A DNA stretch of 64,000 bases, taken from NCBI RefSeq assembly GCF_001570585.1, contig NZ_BBXF01000007.1, forward strand, positions 201,508 to 265,507. The letters run 5' to 3'. Source of the DNA: Herbidospora daliensis (GTDB lineage Bacteria > Actinomycetota > Actinomycetes > Streptosporangiales > Streptosporangiaceae). The position numbers and the translations under genes are program-made. The notes under the pieces were generated by a model, which was not told the DNA's origin, did no database searches, and worked only from the letters and a program-made list of their open reading frames with translations. Positions 34,068 through 42,582 of the stretch are shown one piece after another; within the stretch, counting starts at the first letter, position 1; each line of letters begins with the position of its first letter.

Positions 34068-34673
34068 ATGACCATGGTGACGCCCGAGATGATCGACCAC
34101 TACACCGAGCTCTCCGAGCGACTGAAGGAGGTCAATTCGTACATCTGCAATTCCATGGGGTGGATCGTTCTGCGTGGCCGGGACACTTCGTTGAGCGTTG
34201 AGGACGTGGTCCGCCGCTTAGGCGTCGACCCCGGCCTCACCAGGGTCCAACCGCTCCTGAAGAACGGCGAAGGTGCTGTCGCCGAGCAGGTGGGCACTGA
34301 CGTGATCGTCGCCCTGGCTAACGTCTTCGTCCCCGCCTCCGCGATGCCGGCCCTTTCCCAGAACGCTGAGGTGTGGGGGTTCTGGTACCTGGTCAATAAC
34401 ACCAACAGCCTGTTCTACGCCGCCGACGGCCACCTCGTGACCGAGGTTGATGTCTGGAGCCCTTACCCGGACGAACGCGTGGGCACCGATCCGCACGCGC
34501 TCGACGCCGTACTGCACGAGCTCCAGGCCCGGTCGGAGGCTGAGCACGCTGGCGAAGACGCCCCGGACTGCATCGACATGGCGTTCGCCACGGTGGAGGC
34601 GCTGACGGGGGCGCGGCTCACGGCCGAACATTTCACCCGGCCGTTGCCATGGTTCCTCCCCCGGCTGACCTGA
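34068..34673 (+). CDS. DUF6461-like protein of unknown function
   Basis: The 201-residue protein starts at ATG 34068 after GGGTGGA. Visible features are MGWIVLRGRDTSLSVEDVVRRLGVDPG near the N-terminus, GFWYLVNNTNSLFYAADGHLVTEVDVWSPYPDERVGTDPHAL in the middle, and ATVEALTGARLTAEHF near the end. This arrangement resembles DUF6461, a family frequent in actinomycetes and sometimes associated with toxin-immunity style clusters. No toxin gene is adjacent. It is GC-rich, unlike the cargo of elements 1 and 2, and lies in the debris of an older integration. Confidence 0.6.
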   Translation: MTMVTPEMIDHYTELSERLKEVNSYICNSMGWIVLRGRDTSLSVEDVVRRLGVDPGLTRVQPLLKNGEGAVAEQVGTDVIVALANVFVPASAMPALSQNAEVWGFWYLVNNTNSLFYAADGHLVTEVDVWSPYPDERVGTDPHALDAVLHELQARSEAEHAGEDAPDCIDMAFATVEALTGARLTAEHFTRPLPWFLPRLT

Positions 34674-34718
34674 ACTCCCGCAACACCGGTGGGTGGGGAG
34701 CGCGATCCGAATGGTAGA

Positions 34719-35085
34719 TCACCGGGCGTCCGGACGGCGGTTCCACCATGGCCGCTGCAAGGCGTCGGTCACCAGGTAGGTGCGTAGATGGTCGGCAGTG
34801 GCCCAGCCGATCACCCGGCGTGAGGCCAGGTCGATGACTGCGGCCAGATACAGCTAGCCCTCATCGGTGGCGATGTAAGTGATGTCCCCGCACCAGCGGG
34901 TGCCGATCGCCGAAGGGCCGGGCTGGAATTCCACGGCCGATCAGGTCGGGCCGTTTCCCGGTGTCCGGGTCGGGATCGTGGTGACCTGACGGCGGCGCCG
35001 GTGCCGGCTCTGTAACCCCAACAGGCGCATCAGCCGGGCCGCCCACCGACGACCGCATTTCCAGTTGCGCAGAAGTGGCTCAAGG
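34719..35085 (-). pseudogene. IS3-family transposase (OrfB) fragment
   Basis: Minus-strand pieces match the IS3 integrase region: KCGRRWAARLMRLLGLQ, QPGPSAIGTRWCGDITYIATDEG, then a TAG stop at about 34855, then LYLAAVIDLASRRVIGWATADHLRTYL. The first and second pieces are in different frames. DITYI with the first catalytic Asp and AVIDLASRRVIGW with the second Asp region are recognisable. The fragment lacks both ends of an insertion sequence and the final DDE Glu. Confidence 0.8.
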
Positions 35086-35086
35086 T

Positions 35087-35170
35087 GAGTGACCAATTGA
35101 GTGACAACGGGGGCGAACTCCCGGGAACATCGTCGAACCGCGAGACACCTTAGGGCCAGCTCAACGGCCC
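35087..35170. repeat. Third attachment-end remnant
   Basis: GAGTGACCAATTGAGTGACAACGGG, followed by CAGCTCAACGGCC near 35158, corresponds to the right ends at 22355 and 33512. It implies that a third related element once ended here. Confidence 0.6.
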
Positions 35171-35180
35171 CACAGCGCAT

Positions 35181-35373
35181 GTGTTTACCGGCACCACGCT
35201 CCTGGAGCGGGCCCACGCCGCCAGAGCCATCAGGCGCGACCTCGGCGTCGCCGACCTGGTGCCGCTCATGTGTGGCATGGCCCACGCCATGACCGTCCAC
35301 GGCGGCGATCTCGCATCCGGATCGAGACCGGCCACCGCTACCGGCGGCCCTGCTCGAAGGCATGAATACCTGA
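35181..35373 (+). pseudogene. TetR regulator C-terminal fragment
   Basis: The frame TTLLERAHAARAIRRDLGVADLVPLMCGMAHAMTVHGG resembles the ligand-domain end of TetR-family regulators, and a shift then gives RIETGHRYRR before a stop. No DNA-binding domain remains. It is truncated at its 5' side by the attachment remnant. Confidence 0.5.
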
Positions 35374-35514
35374 CCATCTGGTCTTGACTTAATTGGTTTT
35401 GTATGGTCATCGGCCATTGTTACCAATATACGGGAAATGTACTCGCCGCTTCTAGGCTCAGAGGGAGTTAGCTGCCCCGGGCGAATGCCGGGGCCGCGGA
35501 AAGGTGACGACCCG

Positions 35515-35994
35515 ATGAGAAGAAACACGCAGAGAATGGTCGCGGCGGCGGCAACGGTCATGGCGGTCATGGCCTTGATGACGCCGCCCGCATCCGCCGC
35601 CGCGACGAAGCGCTGGCAGGGGTACTGGGGCTACTGCCTGACGATGACGAGCAACAGCGCCAACGCCCAAGCCAAGACGGGAAGCTGCACCTCGGGATGG
35701 AACATTTGGAAAAACGATACGAATCACAACAAGGCCACCATCACAAACATCTACACCAACCTCTGCCTGACGATCGCCGGGGGCAGCAAGACGTCCGGTG
35801 CGCAGGGCGTCCAGTATCACTGTGACAAGGACCCCTCGCGTTACTGGAAACTCGTCAACGTGAGCAGCAAGAAATGGAGATTTCAGAACCTGAACTCCGG
35901 CTACTGCCTCATTTCCGGGCCTGCATCCGGCAGCATCACCCAACAGGCGCCGTGCACCAGCCCCGCCGCGGTGTGGACCGAGATCTCCGCCTGA
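35515..35994 (+). CDS. Secreted ricin-type beta-trefoil lectin
   Basis: The ATG at 35515 follows GGAAAGGTGA; the upstream in-frame ATG at 35437 is rejected because it would precede the signal peptide with unrelated sequence. Residues 1-31 form a Sec signal peptide (basic MRRNTQRM, hydrophobic AAAATVMAVMALM, PPASAAA). The mature 128 residues make one ricin-B domain with three subdomains, each with CLTI/CLIS-type and W motifs (WNIWKND, SRYWKL, AVWTEIS) and paired cysteines. It probably binds sugar polymers outside the cell; no catalytic domain is attached. The preceding 100 bases are AT-rich and probably contain the promoter. Confidence 0.82.
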   Translation: MRRNTQRMVAAAATVMAVMALMTPPASAAATKRWQGYWGYCLTMTSNSANAQAKTGSCTSGWNIWKNDTNHNKATITNIYTNLCLTIAGGSKTSGAQGVQYHCDKDPSRYWKLVNVSSKKWRFQNLNSGYCLISGPASGSITQQAPCTSPAAVWTEISA

Positions 35995-36130
35995 CGCGCA
36001 GAATGGCCGGCCCGGATGGATTCCGGACCGGCCATTCGCTCACGGCGTTCGGCGCGGTCACCCCGTCGAGGATGGCCACCGCGTCGGAGCCCGTGGTTGA
36101 CGCCCCTTCAGGGCGGCTGCCACGAGCCGT

Positions 36131-36325
36131 TCCTCGTTTACTCCGGGGGCGACCCCCGGACCCGCTATACGAGAGGGCTGTCGCCCCGTCGCGCTCCCAC
36201 TGGTCCGCTTACGCGGCCCAACATCGCTGTCGGCTCCGAGTCGTTCTTGCTCCTTGCGAAGGGCTTCGCCCTCGCGCTCCCTGGAAGAACTCGCTTCGCT
36301 CGGATCGTGCTCGCTTCGTTCGACT
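36131..36325. repeat. Intergenic repeat C, copy 2
   Basis: Second copy of 33628-33835, beginning TCCTCGTTTACTCCGGGGGC and containing ACGAGAGGGCTGTCGCCCC and TGGTCCGCTTACGCGGCC in common. Its last 60 bases are more diverged. Confidence 0.65.
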
Positions 36326-36674
36326 CTCTTTCTGCGCGGCTGACGGATGACCGAGTAAGGCCGATGACGATCTTGCTGTCCTCATCTCTCTGATCCCGGG
36401 AGCCAATTCGGGAGCCGATGTTTTGACGATTGCTCGCTCAACGCGACTTCCGCGAGACTTCAGGCCACCTCAGATTGGCTGGTTGGCCTTGACTGGATGA
36501 AGTGCGCTGGAGACAGTCCCCTCGCGAGCAGGGACTACAAGTCCCTTGTCGTTGATGCGGAGATCGACCTTCGAGGCCTCCGGGCCTGAGGGAGGTCGCC
36601 CTGTTGCGCGAACCAGGTAGGACATCACTCCGTCGCTATTGGACGGCCCTTGATTGCGGCGAGTCCCGGGGCGG
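36326..36674. other. Gene-poor stretch
   Basis: No confident gene. A minus-strand frame of 51 codons, 36470-36625 (MSYLVRATGRPPSGPEASKVDLRINDKGLVV...), has sensible composition but no recognised family; it could be a fragment of a lost gene. Confidence 0.4.
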
Positions 36675-37181
36675 TCAGTAGCCGGGCTGCCCACCGGCGG
36701 CCAGCCGGGCTGCTGCCTCGACAGGAGTGTCGTCATAGCCTGGCCGGGCCACGAGTACCGATTGGAAGAAGTGCCCCTGCGTCTCATCTGGATCGTCATC
36801 GGCCTCGAACGGTCGCCAGAGTGCGAGGTATGACTCTCGTGCCGTGAACCCGTCGTCGTCTTCGTTCGATGTGAGGTCGACGTACCTTTCGAGCCGCTTC
36901 ACAACTTCCAGCGCGGGCAAGCCGAAGATGTCGATGTCGCGGTAACGCACCACGTCGCGCTCGTGAGGGCGCCACACCTCGATCGCATTGACCTGGTTCC
37001 GTGTCAGCCCCACGCCGAAGCCCACGCTGAATCCAAGACCGCTTGGTAGGTGAAGCGCCAGTTCGCCGTAAGCGGTCGGTGTCAGCGGGCCGAACGTTTC
37101 GAGCGCTGCTCGAGCCTCGTCCGGCGTCATCCCGAGCCGCAGCGGACCCACCCCGTGAGGAGGGTCGAGCACCAATTCCAT
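36675..37181 (-). CDS. Conserved hypothetical protein, 168 residues
   Basis: The protein begins MELVLDPPHGVGPLRLGMTPDEARAALETFGPL, a pattern found in small actinomycete proteins with the GVGPLRLGMTxxE motif, and continues with a beta-rich middle (GFSVGFGVGLTRNQVNAIEVWRP) and DIDIFGLPALEVVKRLERY. The motif GPLRLGM followed by EA helix is common in proteins of toxin-immunity neighbourhoods, but no partner is seen here. Soluble, without signal peptide. Function unknown. Confidence 0.65.
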   Translation of the reverse strand: MELVLDPPHGVGPLRLGMTPDEARAALETFGPLTPTAYGELALHLPSGLGFSVGFGVGLTRNQVNAIEVWRPHERDVVRYRDIDIFGLPALEVVKRLERYVDLTSNEDDDGFTARESYLALWRPFEADDDPDETQGHFFQSVLVARPGYDDTPVEAAARLAAGGQPGY

Positions 37182-37394
37182 AGGTTGATCATTGCAGGGT
37201 GCCTTCGTGGGACGGGTTCTGGCCGGGCTCTGAGGGTTCTGACGTGAATAGGCGCTTGGCGGTTTCGACCACGACAGCTGGCCCGACGCATACCCGGCGT
37301 CTGACCCAGTTGGCTTTGAAGAAACCTTGATGCAGCGTGAGTGGTCACCGGGAGACGTCGGCCGGGCATCAGGTTGCGCCGCTCGGTCAACCCG

Positions 37395-38228
37395 TCAGCG
37401 AAAAGCCGCCGCGTTGCGGTTCGCCCAGTCGGCGAAGGTGGCCGGCGTGCGGCCGAGGATCTTCTCGACGTCTGGGCTGATCCTCTGCTCCTGGACGGTC
37501 GGCGTGCCGAGAATGTCGAGTGTGGTCTCCACCACCTGGGCCGGCATGAACCCGAGCATCTGGGCGTAAGCCTCCTCCCTCGTCTGCTCCCTGAACGTGA
37601 CGGGCTCGCCGATGGCCTCCGCGATGGCCGTCGCGCGCTGACGTGGCGTCGTCAACGCAGGGCCGGTGAGTTCGTAGATCGCTTTCTCGTGTCCCGGCTG
37701 GGTCAAGGTGGCCGCGGCCACGGCCGCGATGTCGTCGGGGTCGATGATCGGAAGGCCGACTTCGCCGAACGGAGCCGCGATCGTGCGGGCCGCCGTCACG
37801 GATGGCGCCCACGCGAAGGCGTTGGAGGCGAAGCCGCCGGGCCGCAGGAACGTCCAGTCGGTGCCGGAAGCCATGACGGCCTGTTCGAAGGCGGCCAGGG
37901 CCAGCCCGTGTGACGGAGAGTCCGCCCGGGTCGCCACTCCCTGCGACGAGAGCAGGACGATCTTTCCGGCGTCCGCCCAAGCACCCACGACCTGGGAAGC
38001 GTCCCCGGCCATCATCAGTTCTCCTCCGACCAGCAGAAAGACCGCGTCCACCTCGGAGGAAAGGTCGGCAGTGGGCTGGGAAAGGTCGGTCGCGAGCGCG
38101 CGGACGCCGACCGGCACGTCCGCCCCCGTGATGCGGCGGGCGACGGCGGTCACCTGGTGTCCCTGTTCGGCGAGGAGGCGGACCAGCGTGCGGCCGACGT
38201 TGCCGGTGGCGCCTGTGACGACGATCAT
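37395..38228 (-). CDS. NmrA-like NAD(P)H-binding oxidoreductase
   Basis: ATG 38228 gives 277 residues starting MIVVTGATGNVGRTLVRLLAEQGHQVTAVARR, the Rossmann dinucleotide motif GxTGxxG of atypical SDRs. Further landmarks are DAVFLLVGG, IVLLSSQGV and the WTFLRPGGFASNAF substrate-site segment typical of NmrA/QOR2-type proteins. The catalytic Tyr-x-x-x-Lys of classical SDRs is absent, as usual in this group. It may reduce quinones or act as a redox sensor. It is divergent from a TetR gene across 77 bp with paired palindromes, so it is the likely target of that repressor. Confidence 0.85.
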   Translation of the reverse strand: MIVVTGATGNVGRTLVRLLAEQGHQVTAVARRITGADVPVGVRALATDLSQPTADLSSEVDAVFLLVGGELMMAGDASQVVGAWADAGKIVLLSSQGVATRADSPSHGLALAAFEQAVMASGTDWTFLRPGGFASNAFAWAPSVTAARTIAAPFGEVGLPIIDPDDIAAVAAATLTQPGHEKAIYELTGPALTTPRQRATAIAEAIGEPVTFREQTREEAYAQMLGFMPAQVVETTLDILGTPTVQEQRISPDVEKILGRTPATFADWANRNAAAFR

Positions 38229-38241
38229 GTGATCTCCATAT

Positions 38242-38316
38242 AAGTTAGTTGACTGACTCACTTCAGAGAGAACGTAGCACGGATCGATCACCTAAAGTTA
38301 GTCAGGTGACTGACTT
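38242..38316. promoter_or_regulatory. Divergent promoter with two TetR-type palindromes
   Basis: Two related 22-nt sites occur: 38242-38263 (AAGTTAGTTGACTGACTCACTT split as needed) and 38295-38316, where AAGTTAGTCA and TGACTGACTT face each other across GG with one mismatch. The second overlaps the tetR start codon, the first lies just upstream of the oxidoreductase start. This is the arrangement expected for autoregulation and repression of the divergent gene. Confidence 0.7.
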
Positions 38317-38890
38317 GAAAGATTCCGCCCGAGCCCGCACGGCCAGCGCCAAGCGCCAGCGGCTGATGAGGGCGGCCGCCGAAGTCATGCACCGGCAGGG
38401 AGCCGAGCGCACCACCATCGCCGACATCGCCCGTGCGGCCGAGGTGCCCGTCGGCAACGTCTACTACTACTTCAAGACCAAGGACGAGCTCGTCGTCGCC
38501 GCCCTCTCGGAGCACACGCACCAACTCGACCTGCTCACCGGCGAGCTCGACCGGCTCCCCGACCCTCGCGAACGCCTCAAGGGACTGATCGGCGCCTGGG
38601 TGGCCCAGCGTGACCTCGCCGCCCGTTACGGGTGCCCGACCGGCACGCTCGCCGTCGAGCTGGACAAAGGCCAAGGCGGCTTGGACGTCGAAGCGGGCAA
38701 GGTCATCCGCCTGCTGCTCACCTGGGCCGAGGCACAGTTCCGCGAGCTGAACCTCCCGCAGCCCGACGGCCTCGCGCTCACCCTCGTGGGCGCCTACCAG
38801 GGCATGTCTCTGCTGGCCAACGCCCTACGCGATCCCGGGATCATGGAACGCGAGGGCGCTCGCCTGCTCGCCTGGATCGACTCCCTCTGA
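38306..38890 (+). CDS. TetR-family repressor
   Basis: GTG 38306 is chosen because the family N-terminus follows at once; the longer reading from ATG 38249 would run through both palindromes. The 194-residue protein has the TetR helix-turn-helix (RLMRAAAEVMHRQGAERTTIADIARAAEVPVGNVYYYFKTKDELV, residues about 17-62) and a C-terminal ligand domain of the TetR_C_11/YcdC-like kind. It probably represses itself and the divergent NmrA-like gene through the two 22-nt sites. The inducer is unknown; with a redox partner gene a quinone or electrophile is plausible. Confidence 0.88.
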   Translation: MTDLKDSARARTASAKRQRLMRAAAEVMHRQGAERTTIADIARAAEVPVGNVYYYFKTKDELVVAALSEHTHQLDLLTGELDRLPDPRERLKGLIGAWVAQRDLAARYGCPTGTLAVELDKGQGGLDVEAGKVIRLLLTWAEAQFRELNLPQPDGLALTLVGAYQGMSLLANALRDPGIMEREGARLLAWIDSL

Positions 38891-38895
38891 GGCGG

Positions 38896-40662
38896 TCACT
38901 TCATTCGGAACACCGGTCCGCGTGGACGGAAGGGGAGTGACGCCCCTTCAGGGATCAGGTACGCGTGCTCTCGCCGCACCCGCAACACGTCACACCACCC
39001 GTCGGTGATGATCAAGATCGGGCCGGCGCGAGGGAAGTCGTCGGCCTTCTCCAGCAGGTTCACCCCGGGCTGCAGCACCGTTCCGCCGCGGCCGCGCACG
39101 CGGACCTTTGCGGCGATCGTCTCGACCGGCAGATATCCGGCGTCATAGGCTGCCGCGTCGCAGAACACCACCCGCGCATGCGGTACGTCTCTCGCCATTG
39201 CATACGACGCGATCGCGCCCAGGGCCTTGCCCAGGAGGCGGACGTCCATCGAGCCCGACGTGTCCAGGACCACGCCGAACGTCGCGTGCCGCACCACCTC
39301 CTCCGGGAGGATCCAGCCGGGGCGGGGGATGTCGGGGCTGGACGACTGGCGGCGTGACGCGCGGGCGTAGGTGCGTTTGCGGGTGGGGCTGGGCACGTGT
39401 TCGTCGAACCAGCGGGCCAGTTGGGCGTCCCAGGGCAGTGGGGGCTGGTCGAGGGCGCGGATCTCCTGTTCCAGGCCGCTCGGCAGGTGGCCGCGGCCGG
39501 ACGACAGGTGGTATTCGAGGCCGTTGGCCAGGGCGCTGCGGTAGTAGGCGTCGAGGTCGGCGTAGCGGCCGGGGGTGGCGGGTTCGTTCAGGAGGTCACC
39601 CAGGCCCTTGCCGCGGAGGGTGGCCAGTCGTCGCATTCGGCGCAGGTCGGTGCTGATGCGGTCGTACACCTCTTCGCTGGAAAGGCCCCTCAGGTCTGGG
39701 TCGTAGAGGAGTCCTTCGGGCATTTCGCCGACGTTCATCTCGACGAGCCAGCCGTTGACGACGTAGTCGCAGGCCACGTTCCACAGGTAGGGGTCGCGGC
39801 CGCCCACCCGGTCGCCGTGGCGGAGGGCGGCGTGGAGCATCTCGTGGGCCAGCACGAAACGCCACTCTTCCGTGGGCAGGTCGCGGAGGGGGTTGATGTA
39901 GATCTCGCCCGCTTCGGCGCTGACGGCGGCGATCGCGATGTCCCAGCCTCGGGCCACGTCGGCGTCCGCGACGATCTTCAGGCCGGCTGCCAGAGCGCCT
40001 AGCAGCGGATAGGACGATACGAACCAGCCCAGAGCCAGTTCCCACGGCGGTTTGCGGCGCAGCGGGTCGCCGCCGGAGGCGACCGTCACGGCCGCCGTCG
40101 CCGCCGAGGAGACGCCGACCGCCAGCTCGGCGGGGTATTTGTACCACTCGGCTTCCCGTTCGGTGGCGACGATGAAGTCGGGGTGCGCGTGGGGGGTGTG
40201 CTCGACCGGCACGCCGGGCTGCCAGCGGCGGGCGAGGGTCGCCTCGTCTTCGACGGGGAGTTCCGGCAGTGGACGGGGTGGGCGGCCGATGCCGACCGAG
40301 CCGAGGAAACGGTCGACGGCCACGCAGCAGGCCGCCTGGTAGTGGACCTTCGGGGCGCGTCGCCTGTCGCGGCCCGAGGGGCGGTCGAGGTCGCCGGGTT
40401 CGGCGGTGCTCGGGTCGAGGTGGCCGAAGCCGGCGTGCAGGAACAGGTGGGCGAAGACCCAGGCCCAGAGGTCGGATTCGGCGCGGATGCGTGGATTGAA
40501 GCGGATCCGGTCAGGCAGGATGTCGGCCCAGACGTCGTTGGGCAGGTCTTCGTCGTCGATCAGGTCGAAGTGCATGGTGCGGAACAGCGGGTGTTGCGCG
40601 ACTTCGTGCCAGCCCTGATAGACGGCGATGCGCCACGGGTTGGGTTTGCGCTGCTTGGCCAT
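38896..40662 (-). CDS. VWA-domain protein with DUF2201 metallopeptidase-like region
   Basis: The 588-residue protein starts at ATG 40662, overlapping the MoxR-type gene stop (ATGA). A zinc-protease-like motif HEMLHAALRHGDR (HExxH) lies at about residue 273, with a preceding FVLA, as in the DUF2201 N-terminal putative metallopeptidase domain. The C-terminal 130 residues are a von Willebrand A-like domain with the MIDAS motif DTSGSMD near 468 and IITDGW. Such proteins pair with a MoxR AAA ATPase and are thought to act as metal-dependent chaperones or maturation factors. Tight coupling with the upstream ATPase supports that. The target is unknown. Long reading through the upstream gene in another frame is an artefact. 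Confidence 0.85.
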   Translation of the reverse strand: MAKQRKPNPWRIAVYQGWHEVAQHPLFRTMHFDLIDDEDLPNDVWADILPDRIRFNPRIRAESDLWAWVFAHLFLHAGFGHLDPSTAEPGDLDRPSGRDRRRAPKVHYQAACCVAVDRFLGSVGIGRPPRPLPELPVEDEATLARRWQPGVPVEHTPHAHPDFIVATEREAEWYKYPAELAVGVSSAATAAVTVASGGDPLRRKPPWELALGWFVSSYPLLGALAAGLKIVADADVARGWDIAIAAVSAEAGEIYINPLRDLPTEEWRFVLAHEMLHAALRHGDRVGGRDPYLWNVACDYVVNGWLVEMNVGEMPEGLLYDPDLRGLSSEEVYDRISTDLRRMRRLATLRGKGLGDLLNEPATPGRYADLDAYYRSALANGLEYHLSSGRGHLPSGLEQEIRALDQPPLPWDAQLARWFDEHVPSPTRKRTYARASRRQSSSPDIPRPGWILPEEVVRHATFGVVLDTSGSMDVRLLGKALGAIASYAMARDVPHARVVFCDAAAYDAGYLPVETIAAKVRVRGRGGTVLQPGVNLLEKADDFPRAGPILIITDGWCDVLRVRREHAYLIPEGASLPFRPRGPVFRMK

Positions 40663-41723
40663 CACGCCCGCGCCGCCGCCAGGCGAGGCAGGTCGCGGCC
40701 GACCTCGATGAGGAACCACGACGGCAGCACCGGCACGCCGTTGTCGTCGGTCGCGATGACCAGCTGGGCGCATTCGAGGCTGACCTCGGCCAGTTCGATC
40801 AGCAGGGCCTTGGCCCGGAACGCCAGCTTCTGCAGGGCGGGGGAGGCGTGCTTCTTGGACGCCGGCAGGTCTTTCGCCAGCCGGGCCCGGAACGCCTCCG
40901 ACAGGAAGAACAGCAGGTCGCGGTCTTGCGGATCGCGCGGCCAGGCCACCTCGCCCTTGAGCACGGCGTCGAGGTCGAAGGCGTGCCTGACCGTCTTCAC
41001 ATAGGCGCGGAACGCCGACGCGTGCACCGGAGACAGGATCCCGTGCGCGAGCACGGCGAGCGTGTCGCCGTCGACGGTCTCGCCGTAGGCGTGCAGCGCG
41101 TCGGACAACATGTGCCACCCCCGGGGCGTGGAGAACGCCTCCTCCGTCTTCGGCGGCGGGCTCCACAGGTGATCCGGCCGCTGTACGAGATGGTCGACGA
41201 CCCACCGGTGCACCCCGTTGGCCGAGGCCCAGGCGAGCCAGTCGTCGACCGAAGCCCGCAGGTGCAGGTGGATCATCCGGTTGATCAGGGCCGACGGCAT
41301 CGGCCGGGCGAGCGCGTTGTCGGTGGCCCGGTTGCCCGCGCCGATGACGACCGACCCCTTGGGCAGTTCGTAGGTGCCGATCCGCCGGTCGAGGATGAGC
41401 GAGTAGAACGCCTTCTGCACCTCGGCCGAGGATGCGTTGAGTTCGTCGAGGAACAGGCAGTAGGGCTCGTCGCGGGCGATCGACTCGGGCGGCGCGAACC
41501 GGCTGCGGTCGCCGACGATCTGCGGCACGCCGATGAGGTCTTCGGGCGCGAGCTGGGTGCCGAGCAGCGTCACGCACTCGAGCCCCAGCGACTCGGCGAA
41601 CGCCCTGACCAGCGAACTCTTCCCAATGCCGGGAGCACCCCAGAGGAAGACGGGACGCACCAGGGCGACGTTGAGCAACACCTCGGGAAGCGCGGCCGGC
41701 GTGACGGTGACGGTGGCCTGCAT
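40662..41723 (-). CDS. MoxR-type AAA+ ATPase
   Basis: The 353-residue protein has Walker A GAPGIGKSS near residue 31, Walker B CLFLDELNAS near 88 and sensor-1 VIGAGN near 126, then an Arg-finger region (ALINRMIHL). This is the MoxR/RavA AAA_5 layout. MoxR ATPases act with VWA partners to remodel or insert cofactors into other proteins; here the partner is the adjacent VWA-metallopeptidase gene, coupled by ATGA. Start ATG 41723 is the only good choice. No third operon member is evident. Confidence 0.88.
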   Translation of the reverse strand: MQATVTVTPAALPEVLLNVALVRPVFLWGAPGIGKSSLVRAFAESLGLECVTLLGTQLAPEDLIGVPQIVGDRSRFAPPESIARDEPYCLFLDELNASSAEVQKAFYSLILDRRIGTYELPKGSVVIGAGNRATDNALARPMPSALINRMIHLHLRASVDDWLAWASANGVHRWVVDHLVQRPDHLWSPPPKTEEAFSTPRGWHMLSDALHAYGETVDGDTLAVLAHGILSPVHASAFRAYVKTVRHAFDLDAVLKGEVAWPRDPQDRDLLFFLSEAFRARLAKDLPASKKHASPALQKLAFRAKALLIELAEVSLECAQLVIATDDNGVPVLPSWFLIEVGRDLPRLAAARA

Positions 41724-42030
41724 ATGTACCAGCTTCTCGAATCACCACATCTCCGGCCATCGGTTTTATGAGCCGGACGAGCGGCAGACCCGAGGGTCCG
41801 GCCCCGAATCACTACGAGGCCGGTCCTCGGATCGTCCAAGGATCCGGCCCCGGAATCATTCCGAGGCCGGTCCTCAGGCTGTCCGCCGTCCCCTTTCGGG
41901 CGGGTCACCTGAACCGGTAGCCGGACCGTGCCGCACCGCTCCGCTGGTCGGTGAAGGCGGCGACAAGCCCGTCGTGGCCGCGCCCGCCATCCAGGTGTCA
42001 CTTGGTGCGGTCGGCCCCTTGTCGCCCGGA
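41724..42030. other. Gene-free stretch with a short tandem repeat
   Basis: Two copies of a unit of about 37 bp, GGTCCGGCCCCGAATCACTA with CGAGGCCGGTCCTCGG at 41794-41830 and a diverged form at 41840-41877, lie head to tail. Each unit contains a GGCCGG-type inverted repeat and could be a terminator or attenuator. Nothing coding is seen. Confidence 0.5.
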
Positions 42031-42090
42031 TCAGCAACAGTTGCTGCCACCCTCGGTGCCGACGATGCGGCCTATCCAGTCGACGCAGCG
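42031..42090 (-). pseudogene. C-terminal fragment of a spore-associated-protein-like gene
   Basis: The minus strand encodes ADRCVDWIGRIVGTEGGSNCC before a TGA, clearly related to the end of the intact neighbour (GRCVDWMGRISGTEGGKRGTNCG). Nothing of the rest of the gene remains in frame. Confidence 0.65.
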
Positions 42091-42128
42091 GTCCGCTGCT
42101 GGTTCGGTCGCCCTTGTGGTTGCCCGGG

Positions 42129-42541
42129 TCAGCCGCAGTTGGTGCCGCGTTTGCCGCCCTCCGTGCCGGAGATGCGGCCCATCCAGTCGACGCAGCGGCC
42201 CGCCGCCGAGATGTAGATCGGGCCCGCGTAGGAGGTGTACTTGCCGCCCTCGTACAGCGGCCAGTGGGTGCCGACCGGGTTGAGGGCCAGACCGGCCTCG
42301 ACCAGGACCCGGGTGCCGACGCTGTTCCGTTTGGCGACGACGCAGTTCTTGCCCGTCGAGGAGTTGTAGGTCAGGAAGACGGTGCCCTTGGTGCCGATCG
42401 GGGCGGAGTTGACGACGCCGTAGCCGGCGCCGCACTCACCGCCGTAGGACGCGGCCATGGCCGGCTGGGCCGAGGTGAGTGTCGCGGCGAGCACGGCGGT
42501 GGCGCACGCGGTGGTGACGGTGGCCTTCGTGACGAGTTTCA
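42129..42541 (-). CDS. Spore-associated-protein-A-like secreted protein
   Basis: The 137-residue protein has a clear Sec signal peptide (MKLVTKATVTTACATAVLAATL, then AQPAMAA). The mature part has Cys in GECGAGYGVV, KNCVVA, GRCVDWMG and TNCG, allowing two disulphides, with GTVFLTYNSSTGKNCVV and KYTSYAGPIYISAAGRCVDW characteristic of the small secreted proteins related to Streptomyces spore-associated protein A. Function is unknown; they are exported and found with spores or mycelium. A degenerate paralogue lies upstream and a fragment downstream, showing tandem duplication. Confidence 0.78.
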
Positions 42542-42582
42542 TTGGTCCCCTTCCAATGCCTTCGAGAACGGATGCTGCGACG

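Noticed and set aside
35437-35514. Longer start (35437) for the ricin-type lectin
   Set aside because: It would put 26 unrelated residues before an otherwise typical signal peptide; ATG 35515 fits better.
40663-41760. N-terminal extension of the VWA gene through the MoxR gene
   Set aside because: The extension is the MoxR gene in another frame; ATG 40662 with the ATGA overlap is the natural start.
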